Positions 28,554 through 37,910 of a DNA stretch of 64,000 bases are shown in pieces. The notes beneath the pieces were generated by a model that was given only the letters and a program-made list of their open reading frames with translations, had not been told where the DNA came from and searched no databases. The DNA comes from Amaricoccus sp047275745 (GTDB lineage: Bacteria; Pseudomonadota; Alphaproteobacteria; Rhodobacterales; Rhodobacteraceae): the NCBI RefSeq assembly GCF_047275745.1, contig NZ_JBKQWU010000005.1, positions 62,001 to 126,000 on the forward strand, written 5' to 3'. The position numbers and the translations under genes were made by a program. The stretch's first letter is position 1, and each line of letters begins with the position of its first letter.

Positions 28554-29858
28554 ATGATCCCGCGCTATTCCCGCCCCGAGATGGTCGCCATCTGGTCGCC
28601 CGAGACCAGGTTCCGGATCTGGTACGAGATCGAGGCCCATGCCTCCGACGCCCAGGCCGAGCTCGGCGTGATCCCGACGGAGAACGCGGAGGCCATCTGG
28701 CGGGCGAAGGACGTGGAGTTCGACGTGGCGCGCATCGACGAGATCGAGGCGGTGACGAAACACGACGTGATCGCCTTCCTCACGCATCTCGCGGAGCATA
28801 TCGGCGCCGAGGACGCGCGCTTCGTGCATCAGGGCATGACCTCCTCGGATGTGCTCGACACCACGCTCAACGTCCAGCTGGTCCGCGCCGCCGACATCCT
28901 GCTCGCCGATCTCGATCGCGTGCTGGCGGCCCTGAAGACGCGCGCCTACGAGCACAAGGACACGGTGCGGATCGGCCGTTCCCACGGCATCCACGCGGAG
29001 CCGACGACGATGGGGCTCACCTTCGCGCGGTTCTACGCCGAGATGGACCGCAATCGGAACCGGCTCGAAAAGGCGCGCTGGGAAGTCGCGACCGGCGCGA
29101 TCTCGGGCGCGGTCGGGACCTTCGCCAATATCGATCCGGCGGTGGAGGAGCATGTCTGCGCGAAGATGGGGCTGCGACCCGAGCCGATCTCGACCCAGGT
29201 GATCCCGCGCGACCGGCACGCGATGTTCTTCGCCACGCTCGGCGTCATCGCCTCCTCGATGGAGAATATCGCGATCGAGTTCCGCCACATGCAGCGGACC
29301 GAGGTGCTGGAGGCGGAGGAATACTTCTCGCCGGGCCAGAAGGGCTCCTCGGCGATGCCGCACAAACGCAACCCGGTCCTGACCGAGAACCTGACCGGTC
29401 TCGCGCGTCTCGTCCGCATGGCGGTGATCCCGGCGATGGAGAACGTGGCGCTCTGGCACGAGCGCGACATCTCGCATTCCTCCGTCGAGCGCGCGATCGG
29501 GCCGGATGCGACGATCACGCTCGATTTCGCGCTCAATCGCCTCGCGGGGGTGATCGAGAAGCTGGTGATCTACCCCGCGAACATGCTGGCGAACATGAAC
29601 AAGTTCAAGGGCCTCGTCATGTCGCAGCGCGTGCTGCTCGCGCTCACCCAGGCCGGCGTCAGCCGCGAGGACGCCTATCGCCTCGTCCAGCGCAATGCGA
29701 TGAAGGTCTGGGAACAGGGCGCGGATTTCAAGGCGGAGCTTCTGGGCGACGCGGAAGTGACCGCCGCGCTCTCGCCGGCCGAGATCGAGGAGAAGTTCGA
29801 CCTCGGCTATCACACCAGGCACGTCGACACGATCTTCGCCCGCGTCTTCGGGGAATGA
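28554..29858 (+). CDS. purB: Adenylosuccinate lyase
   Basis: The 434-aa protein carries the signature SSAMPHKRNPV (about residues 263-273), the HQGMTSSDVLDT loop and a catalytic histidine in GRSHGIHAEPTTMG. It removes fumarate from SAICAR and from adenylosuccinate in purine synthesis. Other purine genes (purC, purS, purQ) follow about 1.1 kb downstream. Confidence 0.96.
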   Translation: MIPRYSRPEMVAIWSPETRFRIWYEIEAHASDAQAELGVIPTENAEAIWRAKDVEFDVARIDEIEAVTKHDVIAFLTHLAEHIGAEDARFVHQGMTSSDVLDTTLNVQLVRAADILLADLDRVLAALKTRAYEHKDTVRIGRSHGIHAEPTTMGLTFARFYAEMDRNRNRLEKARWEVATGAISGAVGTFANIDPAVEEHVCAKMGLRPEPISTQVIPRDRHAMFFATLGVIASSMENIAIEFRHMQRTEVLEAEEYFSPGQKGSSAMPHKRNPVLTENLTGLARLVRMAVIPAMENVALWHERDISHSSVERAIGPDATITLDFALNRLAGVIEKLVIYPANMLANMNKFKGLVMSQRVLLALTQAGVSREDAYRLVQRNAMKVWEQGADFKAELLGDAEVTAALSPAEIEEKFDLGYHTRHVDTIFARVFGE

Positions 29859-29927
29859 CGGGCGGGATCTGAGGGGCGGGACCCGAGGGCCGGAACTTGA
29901 GGGGTGGAATCTGGGGGGCGGAAGCGC

Positions 29928-30440
29928 ATGACCGGTGAGACCCGTGCGCGGCATTTCCCGCCCGTCGCGGGTCCCGGGACGCGGGTCCTGATCCTCGGCA
30001 GCCTGCCGGGCCTGGCCTCCCTGTCGGCGGGGCAGTACTACGCGCATCCGCGAAATGCCTTCTGGCGGCTCGCCGGAGGGCTGATCGGGGTCGATCTGGC
30101 CGACCTGCCCTATCCGGACCGTCTCCGGGCGGCGCAGGCGGCGGGTATCGGGCTGTGGGATGTCGTGGGTTCGGCCACGCGGCGGGGCAGTCTCGACCAG
30201 GCGATCCGCGATCCCGAACTGGCCGATCTCGCGGGCCTCGTCATGACCCTGCCGCGCCTTCGCGCCATCGCCTTCAACGGCGCGACGGCGGCGCGCCACG
30301 GCCGGGCGCGGCTCGCCGGCTCATGGATGGGGGGCGGGGCGCCGGATCTCATCGACCTGCCCTCGTCGAGCCCGGCGCATACCATGCCCTTCGCCGAGAA
30401 GGCGCGCCGCTGGGACGTGCTCCGGCGCCACCTCGACTGA
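29928..30440 (+). CDS. DNA-deoxyinosine glycosylase (UDG superfamily)
   Basis: The 170-aa protein starts MTGETRARHFPPVAGPG; it has LILGSLPG (motif 1 of the HDG/UDG family 6 group), QYYAHPRNAFWRL, AFNGATAARHG and the C-terminal LPSSSPAHTM loop that penetrates DNA. It removes hypoxanthine or other deaminated bases. Placing it after purB is suggestive but may be chance. An ATG eight codons upstream is possible. Confidence 0.85.
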   Translation: MTGETRARHFPPVAGPGTRVLILGSLPGLASLSAGQYYAHPRNAFWRLAGGLIGVDLADLPYPDRLRAAQAAGIGLWDVVGSATRRGSLDQAIRDPELADLAGLVMTLPRLRAIAFNGATAARHGRARLAGSWMGGGAPDLIDLPSSSPAHTMPFAEKARRWDVLRRHLD

Positions 30441-30498
30441 CCGGCCCGGATCACCCGTCACCAGCGACGGCGCCGGACGACGCGCCCGCCGCCACCCG

Positions 30499-30810
30499 TC
30501 ACTCCTCGATCAGCTGCGCCTTCGCCCGGGTCAGGAGCTCGTCGAGCTTGGCACGGATCGTCCGCTCGTCGGCCTTGTCGCCGAGATCGGCGGCGAGCTT
30601 GCGGTAGACATCCTCGTGCCCGCCCTCTCCGACATCGACATGGATGACCTCCATCGCATAGGCCTGCGCATCGTCGCCGCTCTTGCCGAGCAGGTCCGCC
30701 GCCCAGAGCCCGGCCAGCCGGTTGCGCCGCGCGAAGGCCTTGAACACCATCTCCTCGTCATGGGCGAACTTGTTCTCGAAGGCTCTTTCGCGTTCCTTGA
30801 AGTTGTCCAT
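30499..30810 (-). CDS. F1Fo-ATPase inhibitor subunit zeta (DUF1476)
   Basis: The 103-aa protein begins MDNFKERERAFENKFAHDEE, the inhibitory N-terminus of the alphaproteobacterial zeta subunit, followed by a four-helix body. It binds F1 and blocks ATP hydrolysis, as shown for Paracoccus. GGAGGAGG lies six bases before the ATG, so the longer open frame is discarded. It is divergent from purC. Confidence 0.92.
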   Translation of the reverse strand: MDNFKERERAFENKFAHDEEMVFKAFARRNRLAGLWAADLLGKSGDDAQAYAMEVIHVDVGEGGHEDVYRKLAADLGDKADERTIRAKLDELLTRAKAQLIEE

Positions 30811-30915
30811 AGACGTCCTCCTCCCGGGGGCTGCTGCGTCGCGCGCAGATAACCATTCCGGCCGCGATCCGACAAGTGATCCGAGACGCGCCCATACAAC
30901 CGCGCCGCAATCGCG

Positions 30916-30943
30916 CTTGCTCCTTTTCGGGGCAAGGTATAGA
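30916..30943 (+). promoter_or_regulatory. Candidate purC promoter
   Basis: CTTGCT (30916-30921) and TATAGA (30938-30943) are spaced 16 bases apart and lie about 64 bases before the purC ATG. The -10 matches well and the -35 partly; there is no evidence of a PurR site. Confidence 0.4.
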
Positions 30944-31006
30944 GAGCGGTGACGGGAAAGGCGGGCGTCCGGCCCCCCTTTCCCATTGGTATTTTCGGAG
31001 ACTTTC

Positions 31007-31771
31007 ATGGCCCGCCGCAGGATGATTTACGAGGGCAAGGCGAAGATTCTCTACGAAGGACCCGAGCCCGACACGCTCATCCAGTACTTCAAGGACGACG
31101 CCACCGCCTTCGACGCCACGAAGAAGGCGACGATCGAGGGCAAGGGCGTCCTGAACAACCGCCTCTCCGAGCATTTCATGAACGGTCTGAACGCCATCGG
31201 CGTGCCGACCCATTTCATCCGCCGGATCAACATGCGCGAGCAGCTGATCCGCATGGTCGAGATGATCCCGCTCGAGGTGGTGGTGCGCAACTATGCCGCG
31301 GGATCGCTCTCGAAGCGCCTCGGCATTCCCGAGGGGCAGCAGCTGCCGCGCCCGGTGATCGAATTCTACTACAAGGACGACGCGCTCCACGATCCGTTGG
31401 TGACCGAGGAGCATATCGTCGCCTTCAACTGGGCGAGCCAGCAGGACATCGACGACATGATCGCGCTGTCGCTCCGCGTGAACGACTTCCTCTCGGGCAT
31501 GTTTCTCGGTGTCGGCATCCGCCTCGTCGATTTCAAGATCGAGATCGGCCGGATCTACGACGGCGATTTCCAGCGCCTGATCGTCGCCGACGAGATCTCG
31601 CCCGACAGCTGCCGGCTCTGGGACATCGAGACCGGCCGCAAGCTCGACAAGGACGTGTTCCGCCACGACCTCGGCGATCTCGCGGACGCCTATACCGAGG
31701 TTGCCCGGCGCCTCGGCGTCATGCCGAAGTCGCAGAGCCGGACGCATTCCGGCCCCAAGCTCGTGAACTGA
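31007..31771 (+). CDS. purC: SAICAR synthetase
   Basis: The 254-aa protein starts MARRRMIYEGKAK (binding loop for ATP) and has EVVVRNYAAGSL and DFKIEIGR, the SAICAR synthetase signatures. It joins aspartate to CAIR in purine synthesis. An ATG seven codons upstream is open, but GGAG lies nine bases before this one. It heads the purC-purS-purQ operon. Confidence 0.96.
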   Translation: MARRRMIYEGKAKILYEGPEPDTLIQYFKDDATAFDATKKATIEGKGVLNNRLSEHFMNGLNAIGVPTHFIRRINMREQLIRMVEMIPLEVVVRNYAAGSLSKRLGIPEGQQLPRPVIEFYYKDDALHDPLVTEEHIVAFNWASQQDIDDMIALSLRVNDFLSGMFLGVGIRLVDFKIEIGRIYDGDFQRLIVADEISPDSCRLWDIETGRKLDKDVFRHDLGDLADAYTEVARRLGVMPKSQSRTHSGPKLVN

Positions 31772-31826
31772 AACGCCTGGGCCTGGATGCCCCAACTGAA
31801 ACGCTCGAACCGATGAAGGCCCCCGC

Positions 31827-32066
31827 ATGAAAGCTCGCGTGCATGTGACGCTGAAGACCGGCGTGCTCGATCCCCAGGGCGAGGCGGTCCGGCATTCGCT
31901 GGGCGCGCTCGGCTTCGCGGGCGTGGGCGAGGTCCGGATCGGCAAGGTGATCGAGCTCGAAGTCGCCGAGACCGACCGCGCCGCCGCCGAGGCGCGCGTG
32001 CGCGAGATGTGCGAGAAGCTGCTCGCCAACACGGTGATCGAGAACTACGCGGTGGAGATCGCATGA
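31827..32066 (+). CDS. purS: FGAM synthase subunit PurS
   Basis: This 79-aa protein matches PurS in length and pattern: MKARVHVTLKTGVLDPQGEA at the start, GFAGVGEVRIGK in the middle and NTVIENYAVEI at the end. It bridges PurL and PurQ in the three-part formylglycinamidine synthase. The stop overlaps the purQ ATG. A gap of 55 bases follows purC. purL is not in the window. Confidence 0.95.
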   Translation: MKARVHVTLKTGVLDPQGEAVRHSLGALGFAGVGEVRIGKVIELEVAETDRAAAEARVREMCEKLLANTVIENYAVEIA

Positions 32067-32749
32067 GCCTCAAGGCCGGCGTCGTCGTCTTTCCCGGATC
32101 GAACTGCGACCGTGACCTCGCGGTGGCGCTGAGAAGCGCCGGGGCCGATGTCACGATGGTCTGGCACAAGGAGACCGACCTGCCGGCGGGACTCGATTTC
32201 GTCGGCATCCCGGGCGGCTTCTCCTTCGGCGACTATCTGCGCTGCGGCGCGATCGCCGCGCGGGCGCCGATCATGCGCGCCGTGGTCGATTTCGTGCACG
32301 GCGGCGGTCATGCGATCGGCGTCTGCAACGGGTTCCAGGTGCTGATCGAGACCGGGCTCCTGCCCGGCGCGCTGATGCGGAACGCGGGCGTGCGGTTCAT
32401 CTGCGCGCCGGTCGGTCTCGAAGTCGCGACGACGGACAGCGCCTTCACCGCCGCCTATGGCAAGGGCGAGCGGATCGAGGTTCCGATCGCGCATCACGAC
32501 GGCAATTACTTCGCCGATGCCGACACGCTCGCGTCGCTCGCCGATCAGGACCGGATCGCGCTGCGTTACGCGGAGAATCCGAACGGCTCGGCCGCGGATA
32601 TCGCCGGTATCCTGTCGGAGAACCGCCGCGTGCTCGGGCTGATGCCGCATCCCGAGCGCGCCGTCGATCCGGCGCATGGCGGCACGGATGGCGCGCGGAT
32701 GTTCGCCGGTATCACGGAGGCGTTAACCGGGGAAGCGGTGCGCGCTTGA
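32063..32749 (+). CDS. purQ: FGAM synthase glutaminase subunit PurQ
   Basis: The 228-aa class I glutamine amidotransferase has the nucleophile C in IGVCNGFQVL, and H-x-E in MPHPERA. It supplies ammonia to PurL. The ATG overlaps the purS stop as ATGA. The start frame is set by KAGVVVFPGSNCDRD. Confidence 0.96.
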   Translation: MSLKAGVVVFPGSNCDRDLAVALRSAGADVTMVWHKETDLPAGLDFVGIPGGFSFGDYLRCGAIAARAPIMRAVVDFVHGGGHAIGVCNGFQVLIETGLLPGALMRNAGVRFICAPVGLEVATTDSAFTAAYGKGERIEVPIAHHDGNYFADADTLASLADQDRIALRYAENPNGSAADIAGILSENRRVLGLMPHPERAVDPAHGGTDGARMFAGITEALTGEAVRA

Positions 32750-32779
32750 GGCGAAAGCCGGCCAGGGTTTAGATGAAGC

Positions 32780-34540
32780 ATGAACCAGGGCAGTAGGGGG
32801 GAGAGCAAGGCAGCCTATCCGGGTCGCATCTGGATGCGCGCCGGGCTCATGATTTCTGTCCTCGTCATGGGCCTCGTGATCTGGGTCAGCCAGATCTACC
32901 TGACGCGCAGCTTCTCCGTGCCCCAGGAGACGGATGCGACGCTGCGGGCCACGCTCTACGCCGGCTCGATCCAGAGCGCGATGCAGCGCCATTCGGTCGT
33001 GCCGCTTCTGCTCGCGCGCGACCCGATCCTGCAGGTGGCGCTGCGGAGCGACGAATTTGGCGAGGCCGAGGCACGGCTGCGGGATTTCCGCGAGGAGATC
33101 GGCGCCGGCTCGATCTTCCTGCTCGACGCCACCGGCCGCATCGTCGCCGCGAGCGACCGGCAGCCGCTCGAACAATACGATGGCGACAAGGCCTATTTCA
33201 CGCTCGCCGCCGCCGATACCGGCACGATCTTCTCGATCATCGAGAACGACGACGGCGCCTACAGCTTCCACTATGCCCGCAAGGTGGAGGACGAGGGCCG
33301 CCTGCTCGGCGTCATCGTCGTGACCGTCGATCTCGGCGCGCTTGAGGAAGGCTGGCGGCGCTCGCGGGTCAGGGTGGCGGTGACGAATTCGGAGGGCAAC
33401 GTCCTGCTCGCCTCCGAGCCGGACTGGCGCAAGAACGCGCTCGAGAACCTGCTTGCCTCCGCCTCGCACCCCTCGCGCCTGACGCAGGCGTTGCGCGAGG
33501 CGCGCGCGAGTTTCGGCGCGCCGGACTATGTCTACATCACCGGCACGCCCTATATCGGCGCCGAGGTGCCTGTCGGCTTCCGGAACTGGCGCCTGACCTA
33601 TTTCGCCGGGATCGAGGGCGTGCGGGCGCGGGTGAACTCCGTCCTCGCGCTCATCATCATGGTGCTGGCGCTTCTGCTCGCGCTCGCCTTCTATCTTCTG
33701 TCCCGCCGGGCGCGCGCGGAGAACCTTCGGGTGAAGCGGGAGTCCGATGATCTCAGGATGCTGAACCGCCGCCTGTCGGCGGAGATCGCGGCGCGCCAGA
33801 GGGTGGAAAGAAACCTCAAGGATGCCGAGCAAAGCCTTGAGCAGGCATCGAAACTCGCCGCGCTGGGGCAGATGTCGGCCGCCGTCAGCCACGAGCTGAA
33901 CCAGCCGCTCGCCGCGATGAAGACCTATCTCGCGGGCGCCCGGCTGCTCCTGACCCGCAAGCGCGCCGACGAGGCGCTGACCTCCTTCCAGCGCATCGAC
34001 GATCTGATCGAGCGGATGGGCGGGATTACCCGGCAGTTGAAATCCTACGCGCGCAAGAGCGATTCGGACGATCTCGAACCGGTCGATCTGCGCGCCAGCG
34101 TCCGCGCCGCGCTCGCGATGATGGCGCCGCAGCTCGGCAAGATGTCGGTCAACATCACCACGACCCTACCGTCGGAGCCGGTGATGGTCCGCGCGGACCC
34201 GCTCCGCATCGAACAGATCATCGTGAACCTGCTGCGCAATGCTCTGGACGCGGTGAAGGGACGCGACGACAAGAGGGTCAAGGTCTTCCTTGTCCAGGGC
34301 GAAATGATCCTGCTCTCGGTCGAGGACAACGGAGACGGGCTGAAGGACCCGGGCAAGTTGTTCGAGCCCTTCTACACAACGAAGAAGCCCGGCGAGGGGC
34401 TCGGCCTTGGTCTGGCCATCTCCGCCGGGTTCGCCAATGAACTCGGCGGACGGCTCGTCGCGCGTAATGCTCCCGATGGCGGCGCTGTCTTCGAACTCCT
34501 CCTGCCGAGGGACCGGGCGCAGAACCAGGCCGCGGAGTAG
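32780..34540 (+). CDS. dctB: C4-dicarboxylate sensor kinase DctB
   Basis: The 586-aa protein has a membrane segment at about residues 15-36, a periplasmic double-PAS sensor, a second span at about 290-310, a coiled coil (SAEIAARQRVERNLKDAEQ) and a kinase core with H371 in AAVSHELNQPLAAMKTYL and the G boxes DNGDGL and GEGLGLGLAI. It is the DctB group, which senses C4-dicarboxylates with the DctA or DctPQM transporter. No dct transporter is in the window. dctD follows after four bases. Confidence 0.9.
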   Translation: MNQGSRGESKAAYPGRIWMRAGLMISVLVMGLVIWVSQIYLTRSFSVPQETDATLRATLYAGSIQSAMQRHSVVPLLLARDPILQVALRSDEFGEAEARLRDFREEIGAGSIFLLDATGRIVAASDRQPLEQYDGDKAYFTLAAADTGTIFSIIENDDGAYSFHYARKVEDEGRLLGVIVVTVDLGALEEGWRRSRVRVAVTNSEGNVLLASEPDWRKNALENLLASASHPSRLTQALREARASFGAPDYVYITGTPYIGAEVPVGFRNWRLTYFAGIEGVRARVNSVLALIIMVLALLLALAFYLLSRRARAENLRVKRESDDLRMLNRRLSAEIAARQRVERNLKDAEQSLEQASKLAALGQMSAAVSHELNQPLAAMKTYLAGARLLLTRKRADEALTSFQRIDDLIERMGGITRQLKSYARKSDSDDLEPVDLRASVRAALAMMAPQLGKMSVNITTTLPSEPVMVRADPLRIEQIIVNLLRNALDAVKGRDDKRVKVFLVQGEMILLSVEDNGDGLKDPGKLFEPFYTTKKPGEGLGLGLAISAGFANELGGRLVARNAPDGGAVFELLLPRDRAQNQAAE

Positions 34541-34544
34541 AGAA

Positions 34545-35894
34545 ATGACGGATAAGACGACGACGGTCGCGATCGTGGATGACGAGGCGGATCTCCGCGA
34601 GTCGGTCGCGCAATGGATGCAGCTCTCCGAATTCGAGCCGGTCACCTTCGAAACCGCCGAGCTGGCGCTGAAGGACCTCGGACCCGATTTCCCGGGCATC
34701 GTCGTCAGTGACATCAAGATGCCGGGCATGGACGGAATGGCACTGCTGCGCCGGCTGCAGTCGGTCGATCCCGGCCTGCCGGTCATCCTGATGACCGGGC
34801 ACGGCGACGTGCCGATGGCGGTCGAGGCGATGCGCATCGGCGCCTTCGACTTCGTGGAGAAGCCTTTCGATCCGGAACGGCTCGCGGAACTCGTCCGCAA
34901 GGCGTCGCAGGCCAGGGCGAAGACGCTCGCGACCCGGGCGCTCCGGCGCGAACTCGCGGACGGCAACGTGCTCACGCGCCGTCTCATGGGCGCGAGTCCG
35001 GCGATGGAGAAGCTCCGCGAGCAGATCCTCGACGTCGGCCAGGCGGATGGCCATGTGCTTGTCGTCGGCGAGACCGGGACGGGCAAGAGCCTCATTGCCA
35101 TGGCGCTGCATGCCTGCGGCGCCCGCGCGACCAAGCCGCTCATCACGCTCAACTGCGCCAGCGTGCCCGCCGAGGCCGTCGAGCCGATGCTCTTTGGCGC
35201 CCCCGACCGGCCGGAGAAGCCGATGATCGACCAGGCCGAGGGCGGCACGCTCTGCCTCGAGGATATCGAGGCGCTGCCGCCCCATGCCCAGGCCCGGCTG
35301 ATCGAGACGCTGAGCGCGACCGATCCGAGCAGCGCGGCGAGCCGGGTCCACAACATCCGCGTGGTCGCGATCTCCAGCCGGCTCGGCGCGGGTGCCCCGC
35401 CGGCCGAGCTCATGCGCGACGATCTCTATTTCCGCCTCGCGGGTCTCGTTCTCGAAGCGCCACCGCTACGCTCGCGGGGCGAGGATATCCTGACGCTGTT
35501 CTCGCATTTCACGGTGCAGTTCGCCGAGGAATACGGCTGCGAGCCGCCGACGCTGAACGCCGGGGACGCGGCCAATCTCGTCCAGGCCCCCTGGCCCGGC
35601 AATGTGCGCCAGTTGATCAACCTCGCGGAACGCGCGGTCCTGCAGGCGCGGCGCGGCGACAACAACATCTCCGCGCTCCTGATCGACGACGGGTTCCAGG
35701 CGCCGATGATCGCCCTCGACGGCGAGAAGCCGCTGAAGGAACATGTCGACGCTTTCGAGAAGATGCTGATCGATCACGCGCTGAGGCGCAATACCGGCTC
35801 GGTCAGCGCGGTGATGGCGGAACTCGCCCTGCCCCGCCGCACGCTCAATGAGAAGATGACCAAATACGGTCTGAGCCGGGGCGACTATCTCTGA
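34545..35894 (+). CDS. dctD: DctD-type response regulator lacking GAFTGA
   Basis: The 449-aa protein has a receiver (phospho-acceptor D56), an AAA+ module with Walker A GETGTGKS (175-182) and a Walker B variant GGTLCLEDI, and a Fis-type helix-turn-helix at the end (SVSAVMAELALPRRTLNEKM). The stretch after LFG at 216-218, where NtrC-family proteins have the sigma-54-contacting GAFTGA loop, reads APDRPEKP and the GAFTGA is missing. It therefore probably cannot activate sigma-54 promoters in the usual way. It is coupled with dctB. Confidence 0.88.
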   Translation: MTDKTTTVAIVDDEADLRESVAQWMQLSEFEPVTFETAELALKDLGPDFPGIVVSDIKMPGMDGMALLRRLQSVDPGLPVILMTGHGDVPMAVEAMRIGAFDFVEKPFDPERLAELVRKASQARAKTLATRALRRELADGNVLTRRLMGASPAMEKLREQILDVGQADGHVLVVGETGTGKSLIAMALHACGARATKPLITLNCASVPAEAVEPMLFGAPDRPEKPMIDQAEGGTLCLEDIEALPPHAQARLIETLSATDPSSAASRVHNIRVVAISSRLGAGAPPAELMRDDLYFRLAGLVLEAPPLRSRGEDILTLFSHFTVQFAEEYGCEPPTLNAGDAANLVQAPWPGNVRQLINLAERAVLQARRGDNNISALLIDDGFQAPMIALDGEKPLKEHVDAFEKMLIDHALRRNTGSVSAVMAELALPRRTLNEKMTKYGLSRGDYL

Positions 35895-35900
35895 TGCCTT

Positions 35901-35929
35901 GGCGCGCGAGGCCGCTGGCCCCGCGCGCC
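35901..35929. terminator. Hairpin between convergent genes
   Basis: GGCGCGCG (35901-35908) pairs with CGCGCGCC (35922-35929), extended by GGCC/GGCC (35910-35913 and 35917-35920) across an A/C mismatch, with loop GCT. It lies between the convergent stops of dctD and the DUF1593 gene. It has no U tract, so intrinsic termination is likely only partly efficient. Confidence 0.5.
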
Positions 35930-35936
35930 GGCTCCG

Positions 35937-37910
35937 TCAGATCAGGTCGAACGTGTCCGCGGCCGCCATCGCCGACGTACTCTGCACGGTCAGGTGGTCC
36001 CAACGGGCCCATTCGCCGGAATGCTGGTTGCCTTCGATCCTGATCGTGTCTCCTTGCTCGATCCGCACCGTGTCCGTCGCGGTCGCATAGCTGTCCTGAT
36101 TGCCCGAGGCGGTCCAGGACGAGACAAGCTCGTCATCCACGAAGAGCCGGAAGGTCGAGTTGCCGTCATTCTCGTCGAAATAGCGCACGGAGACCGCGTA
36201 GGTGCCCGTGGGTCCGGTGAAGGTTCCTTCCGCCGTCCCCTGGCCGCCGCCGCTGCGATAGGTTTCCACGAGCTCCACGGAGCCGCGCGTGACGGCGCGG
36301 TAGCCGTCGAGATCCAGCGACTCCGCCTGCGTCCGGCCGATGCCGATGGTCGCGCCCGAACCGCTTCCGCCGCTCGAACTTCCGCCGCCCGAGGTTCCGC
36401 CGCTCGATGAGCCCGTCCCGCTCTGGCCCGAACCGCTCTGGCCCGTCCCGCTCTGAATGGTCAGGTTATCCCAACGCGCCCATTCGCCGGAGTGCTGGTT
36501 GCCCTCGACCGTGATCGTGTCGCCGCGCTCGATGCGGACGGTCCGGGTCTCGGTGTGGAAGGCGTTGTCGTTGTCGTCCGCCTGCCAGGAGGCGGCGCGC
36601 TGGCCGTCCACATAGAGATTGAAGGTGGACCGCCCGTCGTTCTCGTCGAAGTAGCGGACCGAGACCTGATAGTTGCCGGTCGCGCCGGTGAAGGTCCCCT
36701 CCGCCGTGCCGTCGCCGCCGGAGCTCGCATATGTCTCCACGAGCTGCGACGAGCCCTGGCGGGAGGGGGCGACGCGGTAGCCGTCCAGGCTGAGCGACTC
36801 GGCCTCGGTCCGGCCGGTGCCGATGCCGGGGAGGTTCCCGTTTCCGCCGCCGGTACCGCCGCCAGTGCCGCCGTCATCGCCGCCACCGGTGCCGCCGCCG
36901 TTACCACCGCCACCGTTGCCGCCGCCGCCATTGCCCGCCGCCCAGTCCATGCGCTCGGCGAAGTCGTCGTAGATCTCGGGCCGGTTGTTGTAGACCGTGC
37001 GGGCACCGTCCCAGTTGCCCATCCGGAGCGAGGCTTCCGTCCGGTCGGTATAGGTGTTGTCGCCGATGTCCCAGTCACGGAAGCGGCCGCCCCAGCTGTT
37101 GGCGGTCGTGGGCGCGTTGTTGTTGGCATTGTCGAGCAGGTAAAGCAGCGACGGGGTGTCGCCCATCTTCAACCCGTCCGGCGAGGACGCTCCGCTCCGG
37201 CTCGTCGAGAGATCGTAGGTGTATTTCTCGCGAAACAGCTTGCCCAGCTCGCCATGGCCGGCGATGTTCTCCTGCACCCAGGGCAGGTTGTTCGCGATCC
37301 CGCGATGCCGGTCGCCGTTCTGATCGACATAGATGCCGCGCATCGTCGACTCGGCGTTGATCCACCACAGATCGTCGTAGTCGGGATTGTTGCGGACCGC
37401 GTTCACCAGCGCGTTATAGGCGGCCGGGTTGGCCGAATCCTGTCCATACGCGGCCAGCGAGTAGAGCCGGACCTTCGGCACGATATCCGGCGCCGAGAGC
37501 AGCGCGGCCGCGACATCGTGGATCGGACCCCAGGCGAGAATGTAGAGCGGATCGCCCTCGGATGCCGCTCGCGCCTGCGAGACGATGTGCTGCGCGCCGC
37601 GTGACAGCGTGCCCGGCCAACCGCCGTCATAGCTTCCCTCGAAGATCTTCGAGCGCAGCGACGCGGCCGAGGGATAGCTCGAATCATGCTGGCGCAGGTT
37701 GGGAAGGTCATCCTCGTAGGCGTCCAGCATCTCGCGCAACATCGTCGCGCCGCTGGTCCTCCTGCCCCCCACCGAGCCGCCATCCAGCGTGCGCGTCATG
37801 ACGAAACCGCGATAGTCCACGTCGTTGGCATAGAGCAGCGCATGAATCATCGATTGCGCGTCGTCGTTGTCGTATCCGCCGAGATCGGTGGAGATCAGAA
37901 CTCTGACCAT
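35937..37910 (-). CDS. DUF1593 nucleoside-hydrolase-like protein with duplicated binding domains
   Basis: The 657-aa protein has an N-terminal DUF1593 domain (about residues 1-320; TDLGGYDNDDA resembles the nucleoside-hydrolase Asp cluster), a Gly-rich linker (about 323-358), a beta domain (about 360-483), a second Ser/Gly linker and a near-identical beta domain (about 523-646; both share VSVRYFDENDG and EGNQHSGEWARWD). These look like carbohydrate-binding modules. No signal peptide is present, although the linkers suggest an exported protein; the C-terminus ends in DTFDLI, reminiscent of type I secretion tails. Substrate unknown. Confidence 0.75.
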   Translation of the reverse strand: MVRVLISTDLGGYDNDDAQSMIHALLYANDVDYRGFVMTRTLDGGSVGGRRTSGATMLREMLDAYEDDLPNLRQHDSSYPSAASLRSKIFEGSYDGGWPGTLSRGAQHIVSQARAASEGDPLYILAWGPIHDVAAALLSAPDIVPKVRLYSLAAYGQDSANPAAYNALVNAVRNNPDYDDLWWINAESTMRGIYVDQNGDRHRGIANNLPWVQENIAGHGELGKLFREKYTYDLSTSRSGASSPDGLKMGDTPSLLYLLDNANNNAPTTANSWGGRFRDWDIGDNTYTDRTEASLRMGNWDGARTVYNNRPEIYDDFAERMDWAAGNGGGGNGGGGNGGGTGGGDDGGTGGGTGGGNGNLPGIGTGRTEAESLSLDGYRVAPSRQGSSQLVETYASSGGDGTAEGTFTGATGNYQVSVRYFDENDGRSTFNLYVDGQRAASWQADDNDNAFHTETRTVRIERGDTITVEGNQHSGEWARWDNLTIQSGTGQSGSGQSGTGSSSGGTSGGGSSSGGSGSGATIGIGRTQAESLDLDGYRAVTRGSVELVETYRSGGGQGTAEGTFTGPTGTYAVSVRYFDENDGNSTFRLFVDDELVSSWTASGNQDSYATATDTVRIEQGDTIRIEGNQHSGEWARWDHLTVQSTSAMAAADTFDLI

